From Gemmatimonadota bacterium (GTDB lineage: Bacteria; Gemmatimonadota; Gemmatimonadetes; Gemmatimonadales; Gemmatimonadaceae), in NCBI GenBank assembly GCA_031127225.1, contig JARIEV010000006.1, positions 1 to 53,565 of the forward strand: DNA of 53,565 nucleotides, in the 5' to 3' direction. Below the pieces are notes generated by a model. The model saw only the letters and a program-made list of their open reading frames with translations, was not told where the DNA came from and ran no database searches. The position numbers were made by a program, and so were the translations under genes. Every line of letters begins with the position of its first letter. Within the stretch, counting starts at the first letter, position 1. This document shows positions 33,656-41,625 of this stretch, piece by piece.

Positions 33656-34006
33656 TTACTCCATGCCGTCGGGACTTTCCAGCAGGCGTTCCTGCAAGCG
33701 GGTGCGGTCGTCGAGGCGGTTGGACATCGTTTCACACAGCCGCATCACGTTCCGGTCGGCCAGCGTGTAATGCACGTACAACCCGTTCTTCCGTCGTCGC
33801 ACAAATCCATGCTGGTGCAGCACCTGCAGATGCTTCGACACATTGGCCTGACCCAGCCCTGTCAGCTCGACCAGCTCATTGACGGTCTGCTCACCGGACT
33901 GCAGTGCCGAGAGGAGCGCCAGTCGGGCCGGTTCGGACAGCGCTTTGAAGCGCCCCGCGACGAACGGCAGCATCGCCTCTGACAGCATGAATCGTCCCAT
34001 CACCAT
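33656..34006 (-). CDS. ArsR-family winged-helix regulator
   Basis: This is a 116-residue repressor. The winged helix reads FKALSEPARLALLSALQSGE, ELTGLGQANVSKHLQVLHQH and VRRRKNGLYVHYTL. The metal-binding ELCVCDL cysteines of ArsR/SmtB sensors are missing (it has only one Cys, in the C-terminal helix), so it probably does not sense arsenic or cadmium through that site. The start is put at ATG 34006, which has GCGAGG before it; a longer frame reaches 34093. It lies 10 bp upstream of the beta-CASP nuclease gene and probably controls that pair. Confidence 0.85.
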   Translation of the reverse strand: MVMGRFMLSEAMLPFVAGRFKALSEPARLALLSALQSGEQTVNELVELTGLGQANVSKHLQVLHQHGFVRRRKNGLYVHYTLADRNVMRLCETMSNRLDDRTRLQERLLESPDGME

Positions 34007-34116
34007 CCTCGCATAGTCACCGTCATTGGCCCGTCGATTCGACGACAGGAGCGCGCCACTCGCACGCTCCGGCAATGTTACGTGCCGGACCATCAGCGCG
34101 ACAGTTCAAACCCCTG

Positions 34117-34734
34117 TCAGGTCTCCCCGGCACGAAGCCAACGGCGTACGGAGGGGGCTGTGAACGCCTGCAGCCGCGTCAGCATTGACCCCGGATCATA
34201 GTCCCGCACGAGCCAGTCTCGCGGCTCACCGCGCAGGAACCCCTCGGTCGCCACGTGGTCGATGAGTGCCACCAGGGGCGCCCAGAAATCTGCGACGTCG
34301 AGCAGACCTACGGGTTTCCGGTGGACACCCAGCTGGGCCCACGTCCACGTTTCGAAAAACTCTTCGAGCGTGCCAATCCCGCCGGGGAGAGTGATGAACG
34401 CATCGGCCAGATCGGCGATCATTGCTTTCCGTTCATGCATCGAATCAACGACCCGCAGCGCCGAGAGCCCGTGGTGGGCCACCTCCCGCTGCACCAGGCC
34501 GTGCGGCATCACGCCGATCACTTCACCGCCCGCGGCCAGCGCGGCGTCAGCCAGCGCGCCCATCAATCCTACGCGGCCGCCGCCGTACACCACGATCAGA
34601 CCACGTTCCGCCATCAGGGTGCCGAGGGCAGTGGCGGCGACCAGGTACTCCGGCCGCACGCCGTCGTTGGAAGCGCAGTACACGGCCACCCGCTGCAGGG
34701 AGGCGGCCACCGGAGTCGTCGAGATCAGGCTCAT
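34117..34734 (-). CDS. LOG-family protein (nucleoside 5'-monophosphate phosphoribohydrolase type)
   Basis: This is a 205-residue Rossmann-fold protein. The motifs VYGGGRVGLMGALADAAL and LPGGIGTLEEFFETWTWAQL hold the signature PGGxGTxxE. VDSMHERKAMIADLADAFIT and FCAS-like CASNDGVRPEYLVAA complete the family pattern. Such enzymes remove ribose 5-phosphate from AMP or cytokinin ribotides; older annotations call them lysine decarboxylases, which is not supported. It is divergent from upp, with a 58-bp gap. The leftward TTATCTT about ten bases before the ATG suggests a short or absent leader. Confidence 0.9.
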   Translation of the reverse strand: MSLISTTPVAASLQRVAVYCASNDGVRPEYLVAATALGTLMAERGLIVVYGGGRVGLMGALADAALAAGGEVIGVMPHGLVQREVAHHGLSALRVVDSMHERKAMIADLADAFITLPGGIGTLEEFFETWTWAQLGVHRKPVGLLDVADFWAPLVALIDHVATEGFLRGEPRDWLVRDYDPGSMLTRLQAFTAPSVRRWLRAGET

Positions 34735-34792
34735 GGGCGCAAGATAATCCGTCACTATCCGGGCGCGCCGACGCACGGCTACCTTCGTAGAC

Positions 34793-35443
34793 ATGCCCTC
34801 CACCGTGCCGGCCACCTCCATGCTCCACGTCGTCGACCACCCCCTGGTCCGCCACAAGATCACCCTGCTGCGGGACCGGGCCACGCCCACCAAGCAGTTC
34901 AAGGAGCTCGTCGACGAAATCGCGATGCTCATGGCGTACGAGGCCACGCGCGATCTCGCCCTCGATCCGGTGCAGGTGGAGACCCCGCTGGAAACGGCAC
35001 CGGGTTGGGCAGTGCGCGGCAAGAAGCTCACGCTCGTCCCCATCCTGCGCGCCGGACTGGGCATGGTCGAAGGCATTTTGCGCCTCATCCCGTCGGCGCG
35101 CGTCGGACACATCGGACTCTACCGCAATCACGATACACTCGAGCCGGTGGACTATTACTTCAAGGTGCCGGGCGACGTCGGCGCGCGCGATTTCCTGCTG
35201 CTCGATCCGATGCTCGCCACCGGTGGCAGCGCGTGTGCCGCCGTGACGTCACTCAAGCGGGCGGGGGCCACACGGATCCGCTTCCTATGTCTGGTTGCCG
35301 CACCGGAAGGCGTCGCGCGACTCAGCCGCGAGCACCCGGACGTGCCGATTCTCGCCGCCGCCCTGGACCGTGAACTCAACGAACAGGGCTACATCCTGCC
35401 CGGACTCGGCGACGCCGGCGACCGGCTGTTCGGCACGCGGTAA
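34793..35443 (+). CDS. upp: Uracil phosphoribosyltransferase
   Basis: This is a 216-residue salvage enzyme making UMP from uracil and PRPP. Family marks are [20 protein letters not shown] near the N-terminus, [18 protein letters not shown], the PRPP-binding loop [36 protein letters not shown], and [20 protein letters not shown] as the uracil-binding end. It is full length. The start is ATG 34793; an ATG nine codons later would remove only a non-conserved leader. pyrE, for de novo UMP synthesis, lies elsewhere in the same window. Confidence 0.97.
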   Translation: MPSTVPATSMLHVVDHPLVRHKITLLRDRATPTKQFKELVDEIAMLMAYEATRDLALDPVQVETPLETAPGWAVRGKKLTLVPILRAGLGMVEGILRLIPSARVGHIGLYRNHDTLEPVDYYFKVPGDVGARDFLLLDPMLATGGSACAAVTSLKRAGATRIRFLCLVAAPEGVARLSREHPDVPILAAALDRELNEQGYILPGLGDAGDRLFGTR

Positions 35444-35476
35444 CGTCGTCCTTCCCTACCACGACCTACGTCGTCG

Positions 35477-36130
35477 TCATCCGAACCATTCCCGTGGCGC
35501 CCGTCGCTGCTGGTCGGCCGCTTCAAGCACCCACAGCTGCGCCGCGGGCTCCGTGACTTCGTCCGCCACGCAGTCAAACCATCCCTGTGCCTGGGCGTCA
35601 TCACCGATGCGCCGCCACAGTTCGCCGATCAGATACGTGATCACGGCGCGTTCCTCTTCCGGCACTCCCTCATATGCAGCCAGCGCATCGGCAAAACGCC
35701 ATGCGGCGTGCCGGCGGAAATAGCGCTCGGCTTCGCTGTCGCCCTCATCCACACAGCACCACGCGGCCCGCAGATACAGATCTGCCAGATAGCGCGGATC
35801 GGCGCCCTGCCACTCGGCAGCCTTGGCCGCATGCTCGTACTTGAGCGATCCCGGCGTGGGCTGTGACGCGAGCGCCGGCGTCAACTCCAGCGGCACCCGT
35901 TCACGCAACTCGACACTGACCTCGACGTCGCCGTTAAAATCCCGCTGCACCCCCGCGTAGCCGCAGTGTGTGCACAGGTGCACGAAGTAGGGCAGCGGTT
36001 GCATCCCTGCGGCCCGTTCGTGAAAATCGGTGCGCTTACCACCAAGGGCATTGGTGGCCACGACCGATTGCGAGCGGAACAGCGTCTCGCAGATCGGGCA
36101 GGTGAGTTCGATGAGGTTGAGCGTCGTCAT
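35477..36130 (-). CDS. DUF2225-family zinc-ribbon protein
   Basis: This is a 217-residue protein. The N-terminal zinc-ribbon-like part has LTCPICETLFRSQ and later HLCTHCGYAG, giving four cysteines in two CxxC pairs. TDFHERAAGMQPLPYFVHLC between them is typical of DUF2225. The rest is helical and TPR-like (LYLRAAWCCVDEGDSEAERY, AVITYLIGELWRRIGDDAQA, WFDCVADE). The function is unknown in the family. The ATG at 36130 is chosen because the open frame before it lacks the conserved text. It converges with upp (33 bp apart) and diverges from the DUF2268 gene. Confidence 0.83.
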   Translation of the reverse strand: MTTLNLIELTCPICETLFRSQSVVATNALGGKRTDFHERAAGMQPLPYFVHLCTHCGYAGVQRDFNGDVEVSVELRERVPLELTPALASQPTPGSLKYEHAAKAAEWQGADPRYLADLYLRAAWCCVDEGDSEAERYFRRHAAWRFADALAAYEGVPEEERAVITYLIGELWRRIGDDAQAQGWFDCVADEVTEPAAQLWVLEAADQQRRAPREWFG

Positions 36131-36218
36131 GAGGGCAGGGGGACGGGTGACATCCGAAAGTCTCGGCACCCTCATCGCGGGAGTTGAATGGGTTTTCCAC
36201 ACGCTCCCCGGCGCCAGC

Positions 36219-36247
36219 TTGTACGGTCCCCTGTTCACGGCTATCTT
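36219..36247 (+). promoter_or_regulatory. Predicted sigma-70 type promoter for the DUF2268 gene
   Basis: TTGTAC at 36219-36224 and TATCTT at 36242-36247 are spaced by exactly 17 bp. The transcript would start near 36254, giving a leader of about 95 nt before the ATG at 36350. Confidence 0.5.
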
Positions 36248-36349
36248 CTCGCGTCTCGTTCGGCGAATTGCGCTCGTGTGTCACGCTCTCATGGCGGTGG
36301 CGCGCGAGGTCATGCACGATCGCGCCGGCCCCCCGTGCCCGGGTCGTTG

Positions 36350-37306
36350 ATGTTGATCAATCTGGTTCCAGATTTTCTCGCCGTACTCGAAGCCGACGAT
36401 CGCGTGTCGGCATATCTGGCGTACTTCGAACGCCACAAGGCGCTACTCACGGCATACTGGGACAACTACGTCCTCGAGCCGTCGGGACCCCACTTCGACG
36501 AAGTGGTCCGCTCCACCGTCCAGGCCTCCCGCGACGATCTCCGCACGCTGCTTGCGCGCACCGATGTCATGGCGCTCGCGCGACAAGCGGAAGAAAAAGT
36601 CCGCGTGCTGCTCGATGTGGATGTGAGCTACGACATCGTGATCATGGTGGGGGTCGGTGCCGCCAACGCCGGTGAACTGGTCGTCAACGGGCGCGGGGTT
36701 GCATTCGTCTGTCTGGAGCACTTCACCGGCGTCGCCAACCCCGAGACGCAGGGACTGGGCCTCGACCCCGAGCTCATTCCGCTCTGGCTGGCCCATGAAA
36801 TCACGCACGTGGTGCGCTACACCTCGCCCAGCAGCCGCAGCGACATGCGCGGGTTCGTCGAAGACGCCGGGGGCTACTACTCGTACTGGGAAACCGGACG
36901 TCAGGCTTCACTGCGTGAGCTGCTAGTCAACGAGGGGCTGGCCGTTCACGTGTCGCGGGCGGTCAGCCCGGGCCACGCCGTCTGGGAGTACTTCGGGTTT
37001 GCCCGCAAGCAGTACGCCCGCATCCGAGAGATCGAGCCGGTGCTGGCCCGCGCTGCCGACGCCGACGGTGACCGGTCCGCCCTCGGGCTGCGTCTGCGCT
37101 ACCTGTCGGGGGGCATGAGCGACGAGGCCCGCACGGTGGAGCGCACGGTACTCCCCGAGCGCGCCGGCTACTTCCTTGGCGCGCGCATGGTCGAAGCCGC
37201 CATCGCCGCCCGCGGCTACGGGTGGGCGGTCCGCGCCAGCGTACATGAACTGGCCACCGTCAACGACGCTTTTGTGGAGCGGCCGAGGCTCACGATCGTC
37301 GGCTGA
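36350..37306 (+). CDS. Predicted zinc-dependent protease, DUF2268-like
   Basis: This is a 318-residue soluble protein. The gluzincin-like motif HEITH occurs in LIPLWLAHEITHVVRYT, and the downstream RELLVNEGLAVHVSRAVSPG supplies the conserved NEG with its third-ligand Glu, the pattern seen in DUF2268 predicted proteases. The preceding IVIMVGVGAANAGELVVNGR and VAFVCLEHFTG fit the same family. There is no signal peptide, so it is cytoplasmic. The substrate is unknown. The start is placed at ATG 36350 because upstream codons are Arg/Pro-rich. It converges with mnmE. Confidence 0.8.
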   Translation: MLINLVPDFLAVLEADDRVSAYLAYFERHKALLTAYWDNYVLEPSGPHFDEVVRSTVQASRDDLRTLLARTDVMALARQAEEKVRVLLDVDVSYDIVIMVGVGAANAGELVVNGRGVAFVCLEHFTGVANPETQGLGLDPELIPLWLAHEITHVVRYTSPSSRSDMRGFVEDAGGYYSYWETGRQASLRELLVNEGLAVHVSRAVSPGHAVWEYFGFARKQYARIREIEPVLARAADADGDRSALGLRLRYLSGGMSDEARTVERTVLPERAGYFLGARMVEAAIAARGYGWAVRASVHELATVNDAFVERPRLTIVG

Positions 37307-37400
37307 TGCTGGATCAGACCGCTTGCGAACAGCAACGGCAACGACCGGAACACAGACACCACGGATCACACCGAAACCGCCACAGATAAGCAAACAGCGC

Positions 37401-37430
37401 TGTGGCAGTAACTGTGGCAGTAACTGTGGC
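37401..37430. repeat. Short 12-bp tandem repeat
   Basis: Two full units of TGTGGCAGTAAC and half of a third lie between the converging DUF2268 and mnmE genes. CCACAG near 37379 pairs with CTGTGG near 37399, so the region can also fold as a stem. It may be slippage-generated and could act as a weak terminator; there is no T-run. Confidence 0.6.
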
Positions 37431-37441
37431 TTTGGCGGATC

Positions 37442-38815
37442 CTATTTTCCGATGCAAAAGTCCCGGAACACCCGGTCGAGCACGTCCTCGGTCTCCACGA
37501 TCCCAATGAGATCCGAGAGCGCCTCCCGGGCCGCGTAGAGGTGCACCGCCGCCACCGGCGCCGGCAGTGCTCCGTTCTCCCACACCATCAAAAACTCGGT
37601 GAGTTCGTCGTGCGCCGCCGTGAGTCCGACCCGGTGCCGTTCGCGCGTCACGAGTACGTCATCACCCATCGGAAGTGCCGCCGCATCGGCCGCCGCATCG
37701 GCCGCCGCCGCGCGATCAATCGCGTCCAGCAGCGCCCCCAAGCCGTGGCCCGTCTCGGCGCTCACCTCAAGGTCCGGCCCGGGTAACGCCGCCGGCGCCA
37801 GGTCCGTTTTCGTGCGCACGCGAATGACCGCCCCCGTCGTGTGGTGCGTGAGGGCGTGGCAGGTGGCCGCGATATCATCAGCGCCGGTCCCGCACGCCAG
37901 CACCACGCGTGCCTGACCCAGATAGCGTCGACTCACCTCGATGCCGAGCCGCTCGATGGCGTCGTCCGTGTCACGGAGGCCCGCCGTATCCACGAAACGG
38001 AGGGGTAGTGGCGCACGATCCAGTACGGCTTCGATGGCATCGCGGGTTGTTCCCGCAATCGGCGTCACCAGCGCGCGCGATTCGCCCAACAGCGCATTGA
38101 ACAGCGACGATTTTCCGGCGTTCGGAGGCCCCGCGATCACCACCAGCACCCCGTCGCGCAGCACCGCGGCCCGTGGTGCCGTGTGCAGGAGCGCGCGGAG
38201 CGCGTCGCGCAGCGACTCTGCCGCCTGTTTGATGCGCGTGGGCGCAATCGGGCCGTCGTCTTCCTCGGGGAAGTCGATATCGTAGGCAATCAGGGCTTCG
38301 AGGTGGATGACCTCGTCGCGCAGTGCCAGCAGCCGTCGCGACAAGCCGCCATCGAGCTGCGACAGGGCCTGCCGGTGCATGGCTGTGGTGCGGGCGTCGA
38401 TCAGGTCGGCCACCGCTTCGGCTTGCACGAGGTCCAGTCGGCCGTTCAGCACGGCGCGCCGAGTGAATTCACCCGGCGTGGCCGGACGGGCGCCGGCGGC
38501 CACGCACGCGGCCAGCACCAGCGACGGCGCCACCTGGCCACCGTGGGTGGAGATTTCGACCACGTCGTCCCCGGTGTACGAACGCGGTGCCGCAAACCAT
38601 GTCACCAGCGTGTCGTCGAGTGGCGTCCCGTCCGGATGCCGTAACGCTACGCGGGTGGTACGACGCGGCTGCAGGTCGGATGCGCCAAGGGCGCGTGCGA
38701 TCGAGATCGCACGCGCCCCTGAGAGCCGGATGACGGCAATCGCCCCGCGTCCAGCAGCCGTGGCAAGGGCAACGATCGTGTCGTCGCCACCAGGCAGCTG
38801 GCGGGCCGTCACCAC
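37442..38815 (-). CDS. mnmE: tRNA modification GTPase MnmE
   Basis: This is a 457-residue GTPase that with MnmG modifies the wobble uridine of certain tRNAs. The N-terminal folate-binding domain begins DDTIVALATAAGRGAIAVIR. The G domain has GPPNAGKSSLFNALLG (P-loop), TTRDAIE, DTAGLRDT (G3) and TKTDL (G4). The C-terminus ends FCIGK with the catalytic Cys of the C(I/L)GK motif. A run of Ala/Asp codons near residues 385-395 comes from 12-bp tandem repeats (37677-37712) in the linker after the G domain. The start is a GTG at 38815, five bases after the yidC stop; no ATG fits. Confidence 0.95.
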   Translation of the reverse strand: MVTARQLPGGDDTIVALATAAGRGAIAVIRLSGARAISIARALGASDLQPRRTTRVALRHPDGTPLDDTLVTWFAAPRSYTGDDVVEISTHGGQVAPSLVLAACVAAGARPATPGEFTRRAVLNGRLDLVQAEAVADLIDARTTAMHRQALSQLDGGLSRRLLALRDEVIHLEALIAYDIDFPEEDDGPIAPTRIKQAAESLRDALRALLHTAPRAAVLRDGVLVVIAGPPNAGKSSLFNALLGESRALVTPIAGTTRDAIEAVLDRAPLPLRFVDTAGLRDTDDAIERLGIEVSRRYLGQARVVLACGTGADDIAATCHALTHHTTGAVIRVRTKTDLAPAALPGPDLEVSAETGHGLGALLDAIDRAAAADAAADAAALPMGDDVLVTRERHRVGLTAAHDELTEFLMVWENGALPAPVAAVHLYAAREALSDLIGIVETEDVLDRVFRDFCIGK

Positions 38816-38819
38816 GTCA

Positions 38820-40526
38820 TTATCCCCGCACAACCGGTGGTTGCACCTTGGTGCGCTCCTGCGAGATCAACCACTGCTGCGGCAGCGACGCGAGGTTCTG
38901 CACGAAGTAGTACAGGTTGAGCCCCGACGCCATGTTGAAGAAAATCACCATCATCATGGCTGGCATCAGGTACATCATCATCTTCTGCTGCTCGTTCGCC
39001 TTCATGCCGCGCATGCCGATGTACGACAGCCCCATGGCGGTGATAGCCACAAGAATCGGGATCACGTAGAACGGATCCTTGAGCGAGATGTCGGGGAACC
39101 ACAGGAACGACACACCGCGGAACTCGATCGTGTTCTGGAACACGAAGAAGAGCGCGAAGAACACCGGCAACGGAATGAGCATCGGGAGACACCCTGACAG
39201 GGAGCTGAACGGCGACATGCCATGCTCCTTGTACACGCGCATCATTTCCGATTGCAGCTTGGTCGGGTCGCCCTTGTACTTGGTCTGGATTTCCTGCAGG
39301 TACGGCTGGATGCGCTGCATCTGCATCGAACTGCGCATCGCCTTCTGATTGAGCGGCCACAGGATGATGCGGACGGCCACGCCGAACAGCACGAGGATCC
39401 AGCCGTACGACAACCCCAGCGTCGCCTTCATCCACAGGAGCGCCCGGATCACCATCGTGGCGAACGGCTGCACGATGCCCTGCAGCCAGCCGCCATACGG
39501 GTTGGACGTTTCAAAGGCGCGGCCCATCGCCACCAGTCGCTTGAACTCCTGCGGACCGGCGTACACGTCGAACGCCACTTGGCCGCTCTTGAGCGACGCC
39601 ACGATCGTGGCCTGTCCACGGGTGGCCGCTTTCGCGACCCGCTCGCCGCCGGTGAAGTTAATTTCGGTGAATCCCGCCTCACCGACCGGTGCCAGCACAC
39701 CCAGCAGGAAATACTTGTTCTTCGCCACGGCCCAGTTGATCGGTCCAGCTTCGATCTGACGTTCCCCGGGATCGAGCGAGCTGAAAGACACGCCGTCCGC
39801 ATTCTGCTGGTCAGGCTTGAACGCGTACGCGAGATGGGACTGATCTTCGGTGGTGTCGGCCTCTGAGGAGCGGAAGCCCGGCGGCATGTCGATCAGCAGG
39901 AAGCTGTTGTCCGGTGCTCCCTGCACGACCGCCGCTACGTTCACCCGATAGCTGTCGGGGAGAAACGAGTAAGTGATCGTGACCGCGCGCGCACCGATCG
40001 TCGCATCGTAGCGCACCACCGCGCGTCCGTCGGCGTCGCTGCGCGTGCTGCGGAACGTCTGCGTGCTGAACGCCACCGTATCCCCGGGCGTCACGAGACG
40101 GAAGCTGAGCAACCGATCACCAGGCTTGGCCAACTCCACCGGCCCCCCCCTGGTACGACCCTTGTTCGAGAGCGCGAGATACTGCTGCATCTCGGCACCG
40201 ATCAGCGACGCGCCACGATTGGTGGTGCGGAACACCGCCGGGGTGGTGGTGACCACCGCGGTGTCGATGGGCACCGCTGGTGGCGCCGCCGTGATCGTGG
40301 CGGTATCACCGGCCGGCGATGCGCCCATGCTGGGCTGCGCCGCACGGGCACCGTCGGCGATGACGGGATTGCTGCTGGCCACCGTGGCCGAATCAGCACG
40401 GCGCAGGGAGTCGGTCGCGATCGCGGTGTTCACGGGCGCCACCTTCGGCGCCGGGAACAGGATCGAGTTCAGAATCAGGACCGCCGCCATCAGGACGACG
40501 GCGAGGACGATGCGGCGTGGTTCCAT
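38820..40526 (-). CDS. yidC: Membrane protein insertase YidC
   Basis: This is a 568-residue protein of the Gram-negative YidC type. An N-terminal helix (MEPRRIVLAVVLMAAVLILN) is followed by a long periplasmic P1 domain (residues 35-350) with an extended Ala/Thr/Pro-rich first part. The five-helix insertase core follows: YGWILVLFGVAVRIILWPLN, IQPYLQEIQTKYKGDPTKLQ, SGCLPMLIPLPVFFALFFVF and NMASGLNLYYFVQNLASLPQ. The conserved Arg lies in the hydrophilic groove at VAVRIILWPL. It inserts and folds inner-membrane proteins, alone or with SecYEG. The presence of the large P1 domain supports an organism with an outer membrane. It lies between mnmE and yidD. Confidence 0.96.
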   Translation of the reverse strand: MEPRRIVLAVVLMAAVLILNSILFPAPKVAPVNTAIATDSLRRADSATVASSNPVIADGARAAQPSMGASPAGDTATITAAPPAVPIDTAVVTTTPAVFRTTNRGASLIGAEMQQYLALSNKGRTRGGPVELAKPGDRLLSFRLVTPGDTVAFSTQTFRSTRSDADGRAVVRYDATIGARAVTITYSFLPDSYRVNVAAVVQGAPDNSFLLIDMPPGFRSSEADTTEDQSHLAYAFKPDQQNADGVSFSSLDPGERQIEAGPINWAVAKNKYFLLGVLAPVGEAGFTEINFTGGERVAKAATRGQATIVASLKSGQVAFDVYAGPQEFKRLVAMGRAFETSNPYGGWLQGIVQPFATMVIRALLWMKATLGLSYGWILVLFGVAVRIILWPLNQKAMRSSMQMQRIQPYLQEIQTKYKGDPTKLQSEMMRVYKEHGMSPFSSLSGCLPMLIPLPVFFALFFVFQNTIEFRGVSFLWFPDISLKDPFYVIPILVAITAMGLSYIGMRGMKANEQQKMMMYLMPAMMMVIFFNMASGLNLYYFVQNLASLPQQWLISQERTKVQPPVVRG

Positions 40527-40545
40527 GGTCTGTATAAGGGAGCGC

Positions 40546-40758
40546 TCAGGGCACCGGATCGAATCCGCCGGGCCGGAACGGATGACAGCGCCCGATGCGG
40601 CGCAAAGCCATCCATCCGCCGTGCAGCGCACCGTGACGTTGGAGCGCCTCGATCGCGTACGCGGAACAGGAAGGATAATAGCGGCAGGCGCCCCCGAAGA
40701 TGGGCGACAGCGTGAGCTGATACCCACGTACCAGCAGGATAAACAGGTTCGCCATCAT
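40546..40758 (-). CDS. yidD: Membrane protein insertion efficiency factor YidD
   Basis: This is a 70-residue protein: FILLVRGYQLTLSPIFGGAC, then RYYPSCSAYAIEALQRHGAL and RRIGRCHPFRPGGFDPVP. These are the invariant parts of YidD, including three conserved cysteines. It aids YidC-dependent insertion at the membrane, anchored by an amphipathic N-terminal helix. Two adjacent ATG codons (40758 and 40755) are both possible. It follows the rnpA stop by seven bases and precedes yidC by 19. The longer open frame upstream overlaps rnpA and is not real. Confidence 0.95.
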   Translation of the reverse strand: MMANLFILLVRGYQLTLSPIFGGACRYYPSCSAYAIEALQRHGALHGGWMALRRIGRCHPFRPGGFDPVP

Positions 40759-40765
40759 GTGATGC

Positions 40766-41119
40766 TCAAGGACCGGCCACCGGAAGCGCACTCGCCACGG
40801 GCTCGATCTGTCGACCCACGCGACGCACCGCCTGCAGGACTTCGGCACGCAAAACATCGAAGGTACGGTCGTACGCCACCGGCAAGACCCGAACCACAAG
40901 GTCCATCGGCGCGAGCCCCGGCAGTACATCGATCCGGATCACCTCGCGGAGGCGACGCTTGAGTCGGTTCCGCTCAACCCCGGAGTGTTTGTACTTGGGG
41001 ATCACGAACCCCACCCGGGGAAACGCATGAAGGGAAGCCATGGCGCGCACATCCATAGAGGCCGTGCGCACTCGCTTCCCTTCGTGTCGTACCCGCTCGA
41101 GGTCGGTCCCGCGCGTCAG
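40766..41119 (-). CDS. rnpA: Ribonuclease P protein component (start codon non-standard)
   Basis: The protein part of RNase P binds the 5' leader of pre-tRNA. The signature RNR motif is clear in HSGVERNRLKRRLREVIR, along with RVGFVIPKYK. Family-like text continues upstream without a break (SFPRAQRLTRGTDLERVRHE, then GKRVRTASMDV) up to the rpmH stop. But this frame has no ATG, GTG or TTG between its stop at about 41183 and a GTG at 41071, which would cut off the first conserved helix. I mark a CTG at 41119 as the nearest non-standard start; conserved codons reach to about 41140. Frameshift or sequence error are alternatives. Neighbours are in the usual order (rpmH, rnpA, yidD, yidC). Confidence 0.85.
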   Translation of the reverse strand: MTRGTDLERVRHEGKRVRTASMDVRAMASLHAFPRVGFVIPKYKHSGVERNRLKRRLREVIRIDVLPGLAPMDLVVRVLPVAYDRTFDVLRAEVLQAVRRVGRQIEPVASALPVAGP

Positions 41120-41147
41120 TCGCTGCGCACGCGGGAACGACCGGCTG

Positions 41148-41312
41148 TCAGGCGCCGGCGTACTTCGACGGGATCTGGACGGTCAACACCTTGCGGCCTT
41201 TGCGGCGACGACGGGCGAGAACCTCACGGCCCCACTTCGTCTCCATACGCGCACGGAAGCCGTGCTTGCGGACTCGCTTGGTGTTGCGCGGACGGTATGT
41301 GGGCTTGCCCAT
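41148..41312 (-). CDS. rpmH: 50S ribosomal protein L34
   Basis: This is a 54-residue basic protein reading [20 protein letters not shown], then [20 protein letters not shown] and ending [15 protein letters not shown]34 usually has TYQPxxxKRxRxHGFRxRM and AxRRxKGRxxL, all present; the C-terminal ten residues are a short extension. The start is ATG 41312. It is the first leftward gene from the origin side. Its stop codon lies inside the region where rnpA translation should start, so the two are closely coupled. Confidence 0.97.
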   Translation of the reverse strand: MGKPTYRPRNTKRVRKHGFRARMETKWGREVLARRRRKGRKVLTVQIPSKYAGA

Positions 41313-41625
41313 ATCAATGCTCGAGGTAACGCGGTAGAAACTGCGAAGGAATTCAAGAAAGCCGTGCGGGACGCGAGTGGAACACGTTCCGTGGCAGCCT
41401 CAGAAAGTACTCGCATCACCGGGGTCCGGTCAAGGTCGCCAAGTAACCTCGGCACAACGATTTGCACCCGCACCGACCGTCCCCGCACAGACTTGCTTGC
41501 GCTCACGAATGCGCGCGTGGTGTCACGCCGATGCGGCGATTGACTTATCCACACGCCCGCATAACCTTCGCCCCCCCGACCCGCATACCCGGTGGTCGGG
41601 ACCGTCTGCTCTCCGACCTCCCGCC
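41313..41625. other. rpmH-dnaA intergenic region (origin side)
   Basis: These 313 bases separate the divergent rpmH and dnaA genes. One perfect DnaA box is at 41545-41553. No second strong box, no marked AT-rich tract and no gene are seen. It must hold the promoters of dnaA and the rpmH-rnpA-yidD-yidC-mnmE unit; I could not assign them with confidence. The dnaA start lacks a purine-rich ribosome site (CTCCCGCC precedes the ATG). Confidence 0.6.
41545..41553 (+). promoter_or_regulatory. DnaA box (perfect TTATCCACA)
   Basis: It is a 9/9 match to the consensus DnaA-binding site, 72 bp upstream of the dnaA ATG. It suits autoregulation of dnaA or an outer site of a bipartite origin. Confidence 0.85.
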
